Part shown: piece by piece, positions 1 to 6,933 of the stretch | Layout: every line of letters starts with the position of its first letter | Position numbering within the stretch: position 1 is the stretch's first letter | From: UBA9339 sp964535195 | GTDB lineage: Bacteria; Pseudomonadota; Gammaproteobacteria; UBA9339 | NCBI GenBank assembly: GCA_964535195.1 | Contig: CAZHSI010000026.1 | Coordinates: 1-10,670, forward strand | Direction of reading: 5' to 3' | Length of the DNA stretch: 10,670 bases | Position numbers and translations under genes: made by a program | Notes under the pieces: generated by a model | Seen by the model: only the letters and a program-made list of their open reading frames with translations | Told to the model about the DNA's origin: nothing | Databases searched by the model: none

Positions 1-52
1 TTAGAGCTTGGTGGGCATTGCATGACTCTAGTATTTTTATTAGTATCATGTC

Positions 53-81
53 CTTGAAATTTACCCTATTATTCCCAATAT
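53..81 (+). promoter_or_regulatory. Sigma-32 (RpoH) heat-shock promoter of dnaK
   Basis: A perfect CTTGAAA -35 element lies at 53-59 and CCCAATAT at 74-81. The second matches the sigma-32 -10 consensus CCCCATNT at all but one position. The 14-base spacer is typical of this sigma factor. Transcription would start near 87-90, giving a leader of about 30 bases before dnaK. The position, directly ahead of the classical heat-shock gene, supports the call. Confidence 0.85.
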
Positions 82-107
82 GGTTATATATCAATATAAA
101 TTTTTTT

Positions 108-112
108 GGAGA
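108..112 (+). promoter_or_regulatory. Ribosome binding site that fixes the dnaK start
   Basis: GGAGA at 108-112 ends 5 bases before ATG 118. The open frame can be extended to a TTG at 106, but that codon overlaps the Shine-Dalgarno sequence and would add four residues foreign to DnaK. ATG 118 is therefore chosen. Confidence 0.85.
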
Positions 113-117
113 AAATT

Positions 118-2076
118 ATGTCAAAAATCATAGGCATAGACCTTGGCACTACCAATTCATGTGTGGCAATCCTAGAAGCTGGTGGTGGTGTTCGCGTAAT
201 TGAAAATAGTGAGGGACATCGTACCACTCCATCAATAGTGGCTTTTACTAAAGATGACGAAACCATAGTGGGTGAGCCAGCTAAGCGCCAGGCGGTTACC
301 AATCCTAAAAATACTTTTTATGCTGTCAAGCGGTTAATTGGGCGTAAATTTGGCGATGAAGTGGTGCAACGCGATATCAAAATGGTGCCGTATACTATAG
401 CTAAAGCTGATAATGGTGATGCTTGGGTAGAAGCGTATGGCAAAAAAATGGCACCGCCACAGATTTCGGCTGAAGTGTTAAGTAAAATGAAAAAAACTGC
501 TGAAAGTTACTTAGGGGAAGAGGTTAAAGAGGCGGTGATTACAGTTCCTGCTTATTTTAATGATTCGCAACGTCAGGCTACTAAAGACGCAGGCAGAATT
601 GCTGGGCTTGAAGTAAAAAGAATTATCAATGAGCCAACTGCTGCGGCTCTTGCTTATGGTATGGATAAGAAGAAAGGTGATACTAAAATCGCCGTTTATG
701 ATTTAGGTGGCGGAACTTTTGATATTTCGATTATTGAAATAGCTGAAGTTGATGGTGAACATCAATTTGAAGTTTTAGCTACTAATGGTGATACTTTCTT
801 AGGTGGTGAAGATTTCGATTTACGAATTATCGATTTTCTTGCAGATGAATTTAAGAAAGAAAGTGGTATTGACCTTCATCAAGATCCTTTAGCGTTACAA
901 CGTCTTAAAGAAGCTGCTGAAAAAGCCAAGATTGAGTTATCATCAACCCAACAAACTGATGTAAATTTACCATATATTACTGCTGATGCCTCAGGTCCGA
1001 AGCACTTAAATATTCGTATAACACGGGCAAAGCTTGAATCCTTAGTTGAAGACTTGCTGGAAAGAACTGCTGCTCCGTGTAAGACTGCGATTAACGATTC
1101 GGGGATTAAACTTGAAGAGATCGACGAGGTTATTTTAGTCGGTGGGCAAACGCGAATGCCAAAAGTTCAAGAGATTGTAAAACAGATTTTTGGTAAAGAA
1201 CCACGTCGTGACGTTAACCCAGACGAGGCGGTAGCAGTTGGTGCAGCTATTCAGGCAGGAGTGTTAGCTGGTACGGTTAAAGATGTATTATTACTTGACG
1301 TTACGCCACTTTCCTTAGGTATTGAGACCTTAGGTGGGGTGATGACGAAATTGATTGAAAAAAATACGACAATTCCTACCAAAGTTTCTCAAGTATTTTC
1401 TACCGCGGCTGATGGCCAAACTGGTGTAACTATTCACGTGTTACAAGGTGAACGTGAAATGGCAGCCCATAATAAATCATTAGGTAGATTTGATCTTGCT
1501 GATATTGCGCCAGCGCCGCGAGGTATTCCGCAGATTGAAGTCACGTTTGATATTGATGCTAATGGTATTTTACATGTGTCTGCTAAAGATAAGGCTACAG
1601 GTAAGGCCCAGTCTATTGTCATCAAAGCCTCTAGTGGTCTATCTGAGGAAGAGATTAAGCGGATGGTCAAAGATGCTGAAGAGAACAAAGAAGCAGATCG
1701 TAAGTTTCAGGAGTTGGTAACCGCGCGTAATCATGCTGACAGTATGATTCATGCCACAGAAAAGGCCATGAAAGATTTGGGGGATAATATTCAAGAAGAA
1801 GAAAAAAATAAAATCAATGCCGCTATTTCTGCCCTGAAAGAGGTACTTAAGAATGACGATAAGAGTGTGATTGAAGCTAAGACTCAAGAGTTACTTGAAG
1901 CTTCATCAAAGATGGCTGAAAGAGTGTATGCGCAAAAAGGTCAAGCTCCAGAGGCTGGCGCTGGTTTTCAACCTGGTGAGAATCATGGCAGCGAGGCGCA
2001 AGCTGGGGAAAATAACGATAAAAACGAGAAAGTGGTAGACGCTGAGTTTACCGAGGTTAAGGATGATAAAAAATAA
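118..2076 (+). CDS. dnaK: Molecular chaperone DnaK (Hsp70)
   Basis: Cytoplasmic ATP-dependent chaperone that binds exposed hydrophobic peptides, working with the co-chaperone DnaJ and the exchange factor GrpE. The 652 residues are full length for a proteobacterial DnaK. The nucleotide-binding domain shows the phosphate-1 motif IGIDLGTTNSC (5-15), the phosphate-2 motif DLGGGTFD (195-202, with Thr200 at the autophosphorylation position) and the adenosine motif VGGQTRMP (341-348). The interdomain linker DVLLLDVTPL (389-398) leads into the substrate-binding domain. A helical lid and an acidic tail ending in VVDAEF-EVKDDKK close the protein. The gene is first in a dnaK-dnaJ operon behind a sigma-32 promoter; grpE is not in the window. 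Sequence texture is closest, from memory, to Legionella, Coxiella and Francisella DnaK. No key residue is missing. Confidence 0.98.
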   Translation: MSKIIGIDLGTTNSCVAILEAGGGVRVIENSEGHRTTPSIVAFTKDDETIVGEPAKRQAVTNPKNTFYAVKRLIGRKFGDEVVQRDIKMVPYTIAKADNGDAWVEAYGKKMAPPQISAEVLSKMKKTAESYLGEEVKEAVITVPAYFNDSQRQATKDAGRIAGLEVKRIINEPTAAALAYGMDKKKGDTKIAVYDLGGGTFDISIIEIAEVDGEHQFEVLATNGDTFLGGEDFDLRIIDFLADEFKKESGIDLHQDPLALQRLKEAAEKAKIELSSTQQTDVNLPYITADASGPKHLNIRITRAKLESLVEDLLERTAAPCKTAINDSGIKLEEIDEVILVGGQTRMPKVQEIVKQIFGKEPRRDVNPDEAVAVGAAIQAGVLAGTVKDVLLLDVTPLSLGIETLGGVMTKLIEKNTTIPTKVSQVFSTAADGQTGVTIHVLQGEREMAAHNKSLGRFDLADIAPAPRGIPQIEVTFDIDANGILHVSAKDKATGKAQSIVIKASSGLSEEEIKRMVKDAEENKEADRKFQELVTARNHADSMIHATEKAMKDLGDNIQEEEKNKINAAISALKEVLKNDDKSVIEAKTQELLEASSKMAERVYAQKGQAPEAGAGFQPGENHGSEAQAGENNDKNEKVVDAEFTEVKDDKK

Positions 2077-2112
2077 GGAACATAGCTAAAACAACCGTCG
2101 TCGCAAGCTAGT

Positions 2113-2141
2113 GTTTTTGCCTCGCTATGCGAGGCAAAAAC
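2113..2141. repeat. Perfect 13-bp hairpin between dnaK and dnaJ
   Basis: GTTTTTGCCTCGC (2113-2125) and GCGAGGCAAAAAC (2129-2141) are exact reverse complements around the 3-base loop TAT. The T tract is in the left arm and the A tract in the right arm, and this holds read from either strand, so it lacks the trailing U tract of an intrinsic terminator. It begins 36 bases after the dnaK stop and ends 29 bases before dnaJ. It would form a stable structure in the dnaK-dnaJ transcript and could act as a processing or stabilising element, or be a small palindromic insertion. Confidence 0.85.
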
Positions 2142-2170
2142 TTAAAAAAACTGGAACAATAGGGTTATCA

Positions 2171-3328
2171 ATGGCTAAAAGAGATTACTATGAGGTTTTA
2201 GGTGTAGCTAAAAGTGCTTCAAGCGATGATATCAAAAAAGCTTATCGTCGTTTGGCAATGAAGCTTCATCCTGACCGTAACCCCAACGATAAAAGTGCTG
2301 AAGGTAAATTCAAAGAAGTGCAAGAAGCATATGCGGTTTTATCTGATGATAAAAAACGTTCTTTATATGATCAATTAGGAGCAGAAAATTTTGAAAAAGC
2401 TGCCCAAGGTGGTGAGGCTGGTCCTGGTGGATTTGGTGGTTTTAGTGGTTTTGAAAATGTTAGCGATGTTTTCGGTGACATTTTCGGTGATATTTTTGGC
2501 AATGCTCGTGGAGGCGATTCGCGGCAACGGAGTAGATCGCAACGAGGGCACGATTTAATTATCAATGTAAAAATCAAACTCGAAGAGGCAGTTTTTGGTA
2601 CCACTACGACCATTAAAGTACCGCAGTTAATTAATTGTACAGAGTGTGGGGGAAGCGGTGCGCGGAAGGGGACAAAACCAGTAAGATGTAAAACTTGTGG
2701 TGGTAGTGGACGGCTTTATATTCAGCAAGGATTTTTTTCTCTTGAGCAAACTTGTCACGCGTGTCATGGTGTCGGTGAAACTATCTCTGATCCTTGTCCT
2801 AAATGTCATGGTAGGGGGCAAGAGCAAATCCAAAAGACTCTAGCGGTTAAAATTCCAGCTGGGGTTGATGATGGTGATAGGATACGTTTGGCTGGCGAAG
2901 GTAACGCTGGTGCGAAAGGTGCGTCGCCGGGAGATCTCTATGTACAAATTGTGGTTGAGCCGCATAAAATATTTAAACGCGAGGGTTTAGATCTATATTG
3001 TGAAGTGCCCATAACGTTTGCTGGGGCTGCACTTGGTGAGGAATATGAGATTCCTACTTTAGATGGTAAAGTCAAACTTAAAATTCCAGCAGAAACTCAG
3101 TCAGGGAAGATCTTGCGTTTGTCGGGTAAGGGAATTAAGGGTGTACATGGGGGACAAGGACACCTCTTTTGTAAGGTTATAATTGAAACCCCTATTAGCC
3201 TAAATAATGAACAAAAAGAGGTGTTGCGTAAATTTGATGAATTACTATCTAAAGATCGGAAGCGACATAGCCCAATTTCTCGAGGATGGTTTGAGTCGGT
3301 GAAAGATTTTTTCGGTAAGTTTGCTTAA
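2171..3328 (+). CDS. dnaJ: Co-chaperone DnaJ (Hsp40, type I)
   Basis: Delivers unfolded substrates to DnaK and stimulates its ATPase. The 385-residue product has the complete type I layout. The J domain spans about 1-70 with the essential HPD at 33-35. A Gly/Phe-rich linker (about 80-115) contains repeated FGDIFG units. The zinc-binding domain has four CxxCxGxG motifs, at 156-163, 173-180, 195-202 and 209-216. C-terminal beta-sandwich substrate-binding domains follow. The open frame extends upstream to a GTG at 2111, but those 20 codons run through the intergenic hairpin and encode nothing DnaJ-like. ATG 2171 gives the canonical start MAKRDYYEVLG. The ribosome binding site is weak (AGGG at 2161-2164). 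It is probably co-transcribed with dnaK, since I see no terminator or separate promoter between them. Confidence 0.98.
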   Translation: MAKRDYYEVLGVAKSASSDDIKKAYRRLAMKLHPDRNPNDKSAEGKFKEVQEAYAVLSDDKKRSLYDQLGAENFEKAAQGGEAGPGGFGGFSGFENVSDVFGDIFGDIFGNARGGDSRQRSRSQRGHDLIINVKIKLEEAVFGTTTTIKVPQLINCTECGGSGARKGTKPVRCKTCGGSGRLYIQQGFFSLEQTCHACHGVGETISDPCPKCHGRGQEQIQKTLAVKIPAGVDDGDRIRLAGEGNAGAKGASPGDLYVQIVVEPHKIFKREGLDLYCEVPITFAGAALGEEYEIPTLDGKVKLKIPAETQSGKILRLSGKGIKGVHGGQGHLFCKVIIETPISLNNEQKEVLRKFDELLSKDRKRHSPISRGWFESVKDFFGKFA

Positions 3329-3633
3329 AGAAAATTTAAAATAACTCTATTAACTTGCAAGAAAAGGAGTGATGGTAAAGAGCTATTTAGGTTAGTAGTT
3401 TTATTAACATTGAGAGTGTTTTAACCAACTGTCAGCACATAAATCTGAACCCAATTATATTTTCAACCTATTGGAAACTCCATTAAAATTTATTCCACGC
3501 GGCTTGCCGCGTGACAAAGCAATGGGGAATTATCAAGGGGGGGAGGCGCAGTTCTCCCCCTTGACCGAGCCACGTAGTTTATACCACGTGGCGAGTCTAA
3601 ACTTGAGGTATAGCCCCGGCTATAAAAATGAGT
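3329..3633. other. Gene-free interval between converging dnaJ and the exported-protein gene
   Basis: This 305-base stretch separates two genes that point at each other. The first half is AT-rich with no recognisable coding or RNA signal. It holds a short AAGGAG-like sequence before a 7-codon frame at 3372-3395, which I do not regard as a gene. The second half is richer in GC and dominated by four palindromes (3496-3624). No palindrome is followed by a clear T tract on either strand, so I could not place a canonical terminator for either gene. Confidence 0.7.
3496..3624. repeat. Cluster of four consecutive palindromes
   Basis: Four hairpins follow one another. (1) CACGCGGC-TT-GCCGCGTG at 3496-3513 has an 8-bp perfect stem. 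(2) CAAGGGGG paired with CCCCCTTG spans 3534-3563, extended by AG/CT after a two-G bulge. (3) GCCACGT paired with ACGTGGC spans 3569-3592, with two more base pairs inside an A/C mismatch. (4) TATAGCC-CC-GGCTATA at 3609-3624 has a 7-bp perfect stem. The block lies just past the stop of the minus-strand gene and stands out in GC content from its surroundings. It resembles the intergenic palindromic elements scattered through some intracellular bacterial genomes, but membership of a known family is not established. It could also protect the 3' ends of the two converging transcripts. Confidence 0.75.
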
Positions 3634-6105
3634 CTACCTGCCTGAAAGTAGAGGTAATAAACCTGTTTCTAGAAAAATATCATGAGAAAACCAATTGCTT
3701 GATGTTGTAGCCCAACCCGGTGGATCTCCCAGATGACCAAAGGGAGTTGTTGCTGGAGCAGGAGTTCCATTTTCTAGGTCTGCTAAAACACTAGGAGATA
3801 CTGAAGTACCAGGAGATGAAGTTATTTCAGCAACAGGTGTTTGCACGGTTGGGGATCTTGATGTTCCTGCTCCGCTTCTGTCCACGTTAGGATATTTAAA
3901 CCAGATCATTCCATGGTAATATTCTCCAGATATTGGATTACCAATCCGATACTTTGTACGAAATTTATAATCTTTGTTTGCTTCACAGTTAGTTAGTTCT
4001 AGAATACGATTTTCTTTTGGTCCAATTGTAATCTCTCTTGTGAAGTTCGGCACGCACTCTCCGCTTTTATGATTTTTCGTTATATTATGAACCTCAGTAA
4101 TATGTATATTAGAATTGCTAACATGGCTTCGCAGTGTTAATTCAACAATACTATTATTACCACTATGAGAAACACCTCTAATACCCGAAATATTAAATGC
4201 ATTGACTTGGCCAGCGCCTATAGCACTTCTGTAATTTTTATTTTTCACAAAATAGCTAAAGAGAAGATCATCATAGTCATCAGGTAGCTTTGGTAGGTCT
4301 TTTGTATCTAACCATGAGGCCTTAAAAAAAATGTTAGTCGCAGGTGTATCTTGTGCAGACGTTGATATAGTATTCTGATAAAATCTTCCATCAGGCCATG
4401 TCTTCCGAAACCACTCAGGCACATCAAAATTATTGATACTTAACTTTCTAACTATGGTGGTGCAAAATTTTTCAAATGAAAATTTCCAAAAATCTTTTAA
4501 TTTTTCTAATAATTTTTCTAATAATTTTTCTGATGCGCTAATCACATCAGAGCGGCGCACAGTTGTAAATCCTTTATTAAGTCCATAGTTTTCTGGTGAG
4601 ATTTGCATAATATAGGCGTTCATATCTTGAGTAGGGCTCATTCTGTAATATAGGCGACTTTGGATCACATTTATTTGCAAAAGACGGTTTTTATCACAAA
4701 TTACACTTGATGAGCCGTCGCCGTTTAATTGGGATGTACAATAGGAGGCCTCATCATTCGCTATTTGGCAGTTATCCTCTTGTGCTAGCGCTTCTGCACC
4801 AAGATTTCTTTTTGAGTTTCTACACTGTGCGACTAATATAGCTCCGATCGGTGCTGCAGCTGCTGCGATTATCTCAGTAGGCCGGTATTCAGCAGGTACG
4901 TATTCAGTGGGAAGATTTTTAATAATTTTTTCTAAGATCATTCCCCCTAAGCTGCAAAAATCACCCATTTCAAGTGTCATATTTTCAAAATAACCGATTA
5001 ATATATCTATAGCGGTCTTCACAGGAAAGCCTGCTGAGTTTTTGTCAAAGATAGAAGTTATCTTATTTTTTACCATATCTTCCCCTGCTATCTTAGCAAG
5101 GCAATATTTATAAAATATTTCTTTATCAGTAAACATTGCTAAAGCTGTGGCTTTACCAATGGTTGCGGCGATAAATGGGCAAGAATTTTTTGATTTAATA
5201 GGAAGTTTATAATTAAAACCTATTAATAATGGTGTTAATGATTTGCCATAAAAGGAGGCATAAGGGTTGTCGCTACCTGAATTCTTAATAACAGATTCTA
5301 GAAGTTTGCTAAACCATCCTATCAAAAAATTTCGGACAATACTTTCGTCAGGCAAATTACTAATAGCTTTTATTATAGTATTACTCAGTTGTATAAGCGT
5401 GTCGGCTTCTATTTTATCTTTAGCATTAAACTGAATGGTAATGTCTTTAAATTTGTTTTGTAATTTGTTAAAAAGAGCTATTTTGTCTGTTCTAATCTCG
5501 TCTAATAGTAACTTAATTGTCTTAACTAATTCTTCAGATGCTTTTTCTGCTTGTTCATCTTTTGCGGTTCCCGGTGGCGTTATCGTTTTGATCGCATTTT
5601 CAATATTTAAAGAAGCAAAAATATCTTGGTGGTCTTCTAAAACTCCAATTAATTTAATCACAATCTCAAAGATTTTCTTGTTCTCCTGTAGCATTTTTAC
5701 AACAGATTCCGGTTCTTTTAAGTATTGACTAACATTCAGGTTGGTATGTAAATTTTTTTCTTCTTGCTGTAATATGTTGGTGAGGGCCGTTTTAAGTTGG
5801 ACAAATTTCGTATTATCAATATTTTTTTTTAACAATTCGTTATAAGTCTCTTTAAGTTTTTCTATATTATTGGTTAATCGTTCTGTAACTGCCTGAAATT
5901 CTGGATCTTTTTCAAGCTCAACAAGATTGTTAATTATTCCTTCGGCTTTATTGATGGCAGATGAGTTTGCTATTGCCGGAGCTGACGATAAATACGAGCA
6001 ACCAAATAACATAAGTATGATAAGAAAATATCGCCAATCCCAAGAGTTACCTTTGGAATTGATATTTTGTATGGTTCGTAAAAAACTATGCTTAGTGGTC
6101 AACAT
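3634..6105 (-). CDS. Large exported protein, probable lipoprotein, of unknown function
   Basis: I do not recognise a family for this 823-residue protein. The N-terminus has a long basic region, a hydrophobic core at about 26-35 (YFLIILMLFG) and Cys36 in a LFGC lipobox-like motif, followed by an alternative signal-peptidase I site near 47 (APAIA-N). It should be exported, perhaps lipid-anchored. Residues about 50-270 are Lys/Glu/Leu/Asn-rich and predicted by eye to be helical with coiled-coil stretches. A short hydrophobic Ala-rich run sits at 412-428. Ten cysteines follow Cys36 (309, 335, 384, 428, 446, 456, 470, 548, 684, 707), compatible with disulfides. A KLLEKLLEKL helix (528-537) comes from a 12-bp tandem repeat. 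Residues about 640-740 look beta-rich, and 745-790 form a Ser/Thr/Pro linker. ATG 6105 is the only start that keeps the signal peptide, although no Shine-Dalgarno sequence precedes it. It is monocistronic here and carries a PmrA-like box upstream. Confidence 0.85.
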   Translation of the reverse strand: MLTTKHSFLRTIQNINSKGNSWDWRYFLIILMLFGCSYLSSAPAIANSSAINKAEGIINNLVELEKDPEFQAVTERLTNNIEKLKETYNELLKKNIDNTKFVQLKTALTNILQQEEKNLHTNLNVSQYLKEPESVVKMLQENKKIFEIVIKLIGVLEDHQDIFASLNIENAIKTITPPGTAKDEQAEKASEELVKTIKLLLDEIRTDKIALFNKLQNKFKDITIQFNAKDKIEADTLIQLSNTIIKAISNLPDESIVRNFLIGWFSKLLESVIKNSGSDNPYASFYGKSLTPLLIGFNYKLPIKSKNSCPFIAATIGKATALAMFTDKEIFYKYCLAKIAGEDMVKNKITSIFDKNSAGFPVKTAIDILIGYFENMTLEMGDFCSLGGMILEKIIKNLPTEYVPAEYRPTEIIAAAAAPIGAILVAQCRNSKRNLGAEALAQEDNCQIANDEASYCTSQLNGDGSSSVICDKNRLLQINVIQSRLYYRMSPTQDMNAYIMQISPENYGLNKGFTTVRRSDVISASEKLLEKLLEKLKDFWKFSFEKFCTTIVRKLSINNFDVPEWFRKTWPDGRFYQNTISTSAQDTPATNIFFKASWLDTKDLPKLPDDYDDLLFSYFVKNKNYRSAIGAGQVNAFNISGIRGVSHSGNNSIVELTLRSHVSNSNIHITEVHNITKNHKSGECVPNFTREITIGPKENRILELTNCEANKDYKFRTKYRIGNPISGEYYHGMIWFKYPNVDRSGAGTSRSPTVQTPVAEITSSPGTSVSPSVLADLENGTPAPATTPFGHLGDPPGWATTSSNWFSHDIFLETGLLPLLSGR
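4499..4534. repeat. Three tandem 12-bp repeats inside the exported-protein gene
   Basis: AATTTTTCTAAT occurs at 4499-4510 and 4511-4522, and with one mismatch (AATTTTTCTGAT) at 4523-4534. On the coding strand the units encode LEKL-type heptad-like residues, producing a short amphipathic helix. The period is a multiple of three, so copy-number change would keep the reading frame. Confidence 0.85.
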
Positions 6106-6112
6106 ATATATG

Positions 6113-6118
6113 ATTATA
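6113..6118 (-). promoter_or_regulatory. -10 box of the exported-protein gene
   Basis: A perfect TATAAT, read on the minus strand, lies 7 bases before ATG 6105. Transcription would start at about the ATG, so the message may be leaderless. No good -35 hexamer is seen at 16-18 bases (AGAAAA-like sequence there). This is the usual situation at activator-dependent promoters, and the direct repeat at 6129-6145 occupies that place. Confidence 0.5.
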
Positions 6119-6128
6119 CGGCTAAATT

Positions 6129-6145
6129 CTTAAGGTTTTCTTAAG
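6129..6145 (-). promoter_or_regulatory. Direct repeat CTTAAG-N5-CTTAAG, PmrA-box-like operator
   Basis: CTTAAG at 6129-6134 and again at 6140-6145 are separated by five bases, an 11-bp period of one helical turn. The same match extends two bases further (TTCTTAAG twice). This equals the described enterobacterial PmrA box (C/T)TTAA(G/T)-N5-(C/T)TTAA(G/T), and TTAA-based tandem boxes are also described for PmrA of Legionella and Coxiella. The box ends 10 bases upstream of the TATAAT, covering the missing -35 region, as expected for an activating site. Because CTTAAG is its own reverse complement, the site is readable on both strands, but only the minus-strand gene is close. PmrA itself is not in the window. 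Confidence 0.55.
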
Positions 6146-6398
6146 TAGATTTTGCAGGCGCAAAGGGTGCATGAAATACAGAGGTTATGGGTGCTCTTGG
6201 CCGTGAACATGGGAATATAGGAAGTTAGTCTTGCTATCTTATGCGTTTTTAGGATAATCTTGACAAGTAGAGCGAGCATATACTCACATCGCGCACGTTG
6301 TAATGCTTATTATAAAGACAATATAAGTGGCGTTTTTTAGTAAGCAAATAAATTTTAGACTAATTTTAAAATGTGCCAGATTAATCATTAAGAATCTG

Positions 6399-6404
6399 TA
6401 TAAT
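6399..6404 (+). promoter_or_regulatory. -10 box of folA
   Basis: A perfect TATAAT lies 6 bases before the folA ATG at 6411, so transcription would begin at or next to the start codon. I see no Shine-Dalgarno sequence in the preceding 20 bases and no convincing -35 element. A longer leader from an upstream promoter, for example TTGTAA (6298-6303) with TATAAG (6322-6327), cannot be excluded. Confidence 0.4.
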
Positions 6405-6410
6405 GACAAT

Positions 6411-6890
6411 ATGTCTTTTTCTATTATTGCAGCAGTTGCTAAAAATGGTGTTATTAGTAAGGATAATAAATTACCTTGGAATATTCCTGAGGATCGGGAC
6501 TATTTTTATAAAATAATTTACGGCAAGCCAGTTGTGATGGGGCGTAACACCTATGAGGCACTTGGTAGACCGATAAAAGGCTCAGAAAATGTAGTACTTT
6601 CTCACAATAAAGAACTACGGTTGCCTGGCTGTGTAGTTGTTCATTCTTTTGCCGATGTTTGGCGGCGATATCAAAATGTAGCAATAGAGGTCATGATTAT
6701 TGGTGGCGCGGCAATTTATAAAGATTTTTTACCGCTAGCTAACAAAATGTATTTAACGCTTATTGATAACGTAATTGTTGGCGATGTTTATTTTCCCAAA
6801 TGGCACGAAGAGGAGTGGCGTATTATTGACAGGCGAAGCTCTAGGTTCGGTGAATATTCTTATAGTTTTCTAGTTTTGCAAAGAAGATAA
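6411..6890 (+). CDS. folA: Dihydrofolate reductase
   Basis: Reduces dihydrofolate to tetrahydrofolate with NADPH in the cytoplasm, and is the target of trimethoprim. The 159 residues match the E. coli enzyme in length. The N-terminal strand SIIAAVAKNGVIS leads to the Met20-type loop KDNKLPWNIPED, in which Asp28 stands for the catalytic Asp27 of E. coli. Then come MGRNTYEALGRP (43-54, NADPH binding), VMIIGGAAIYKDFLP (94-108) with the conserved Gly-Gly turn, and GDVYFP (124-129). The protein ends in a normal final strand. The open frame continues 28 codons upstream, but those residues do not resemble the family, so ATG 6411 is used. It heads the folate cluster, separated from folE by 95 bases that hold a promoter. 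Confidence 0.96.
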   Translation: MSFSIIAAVAKNGVISKDNKLPWNIPEDRDYFYKIIYGKPVVMGRNTYEALGRPIKGSENVVLSHNKELRLPGCVVVHSFADVWRRYQNVAIEVMIIGGAAIYKDFLPLANKMYLTLIDNVIVGDVYFPKWHEEEWRIIDRRSSRFGEYSYSFLVLQRR

Positions 6891-6933
6891 TGATGTGACT
6901 ATATGCATAGTAACTAGTTGTTTGGGTGGGGCC

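Larger units (their letters stand above)
6106..6410. other. Divergent regulatory interval between the exported-protein gene and folA
   Basis: This 305-base gap lies between two genes reading away from each other. The left end carries the TATAAT box and the CTTAAG direct repeat for the minus-strand gene. The right end carries a TATAAT for folA. Between them (about 6146-6390) I see no tRNA, no riboswitch I can recognise and no credible coding frame. An isolated TTGACA at 6260-6265 has only a 13-base gap to the nearest TATACT. Confidence 0.7.

Noticed and set aside
18..203. 61-codon frame starting upstream of dnaK
   Set aside because: It overlaps the sigma-32 promoter and the dnaK start in another frame, with no ribosome binding site.
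2113..2141. Rho-independent terminator between dnaK and dnaJ
   Set aside because: On both strands the stem is preceded by T and followed by A, the reverse of an intrinsic terminator.
2111..2170. Extended DnaJ start at GTG 2111
   Set aside because: The added 20 residues are translated from the intergenic hairpin, and DnaJ proteins begin at the MAKRDYYEVLG start encoded at 2171.
3372..3395. Seven-codon frame with an upstream GGAG after dnaJ
   Set aside because: It is too short to support, and the GGAG-ATG spacing is only 2 bases. The sequence is better noted as part of a possible repeat.
3471..3710. 79-codon + strand frame between dnaJ and the exported-protein gene
   Set aside because: It runs through all four palindromes and into the opposite-strand gene, has no ribosome binding site, and its translation reflects the repeats.
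5927..6133. 68-codon + strand frame opposite the signal peptide of the exported protein
   Set aside because: It lies antisense to a well-supported gene, has no ribosome binding site and no recognisable protein features.
6260..6284. TTGACA followed by TATACT in the divergent gap as a sigma-70 promoter
   Set aside because: The spacer is 13 bases, too short for a normal sigma-70 promoter, and the site is over 120 bases from folA.
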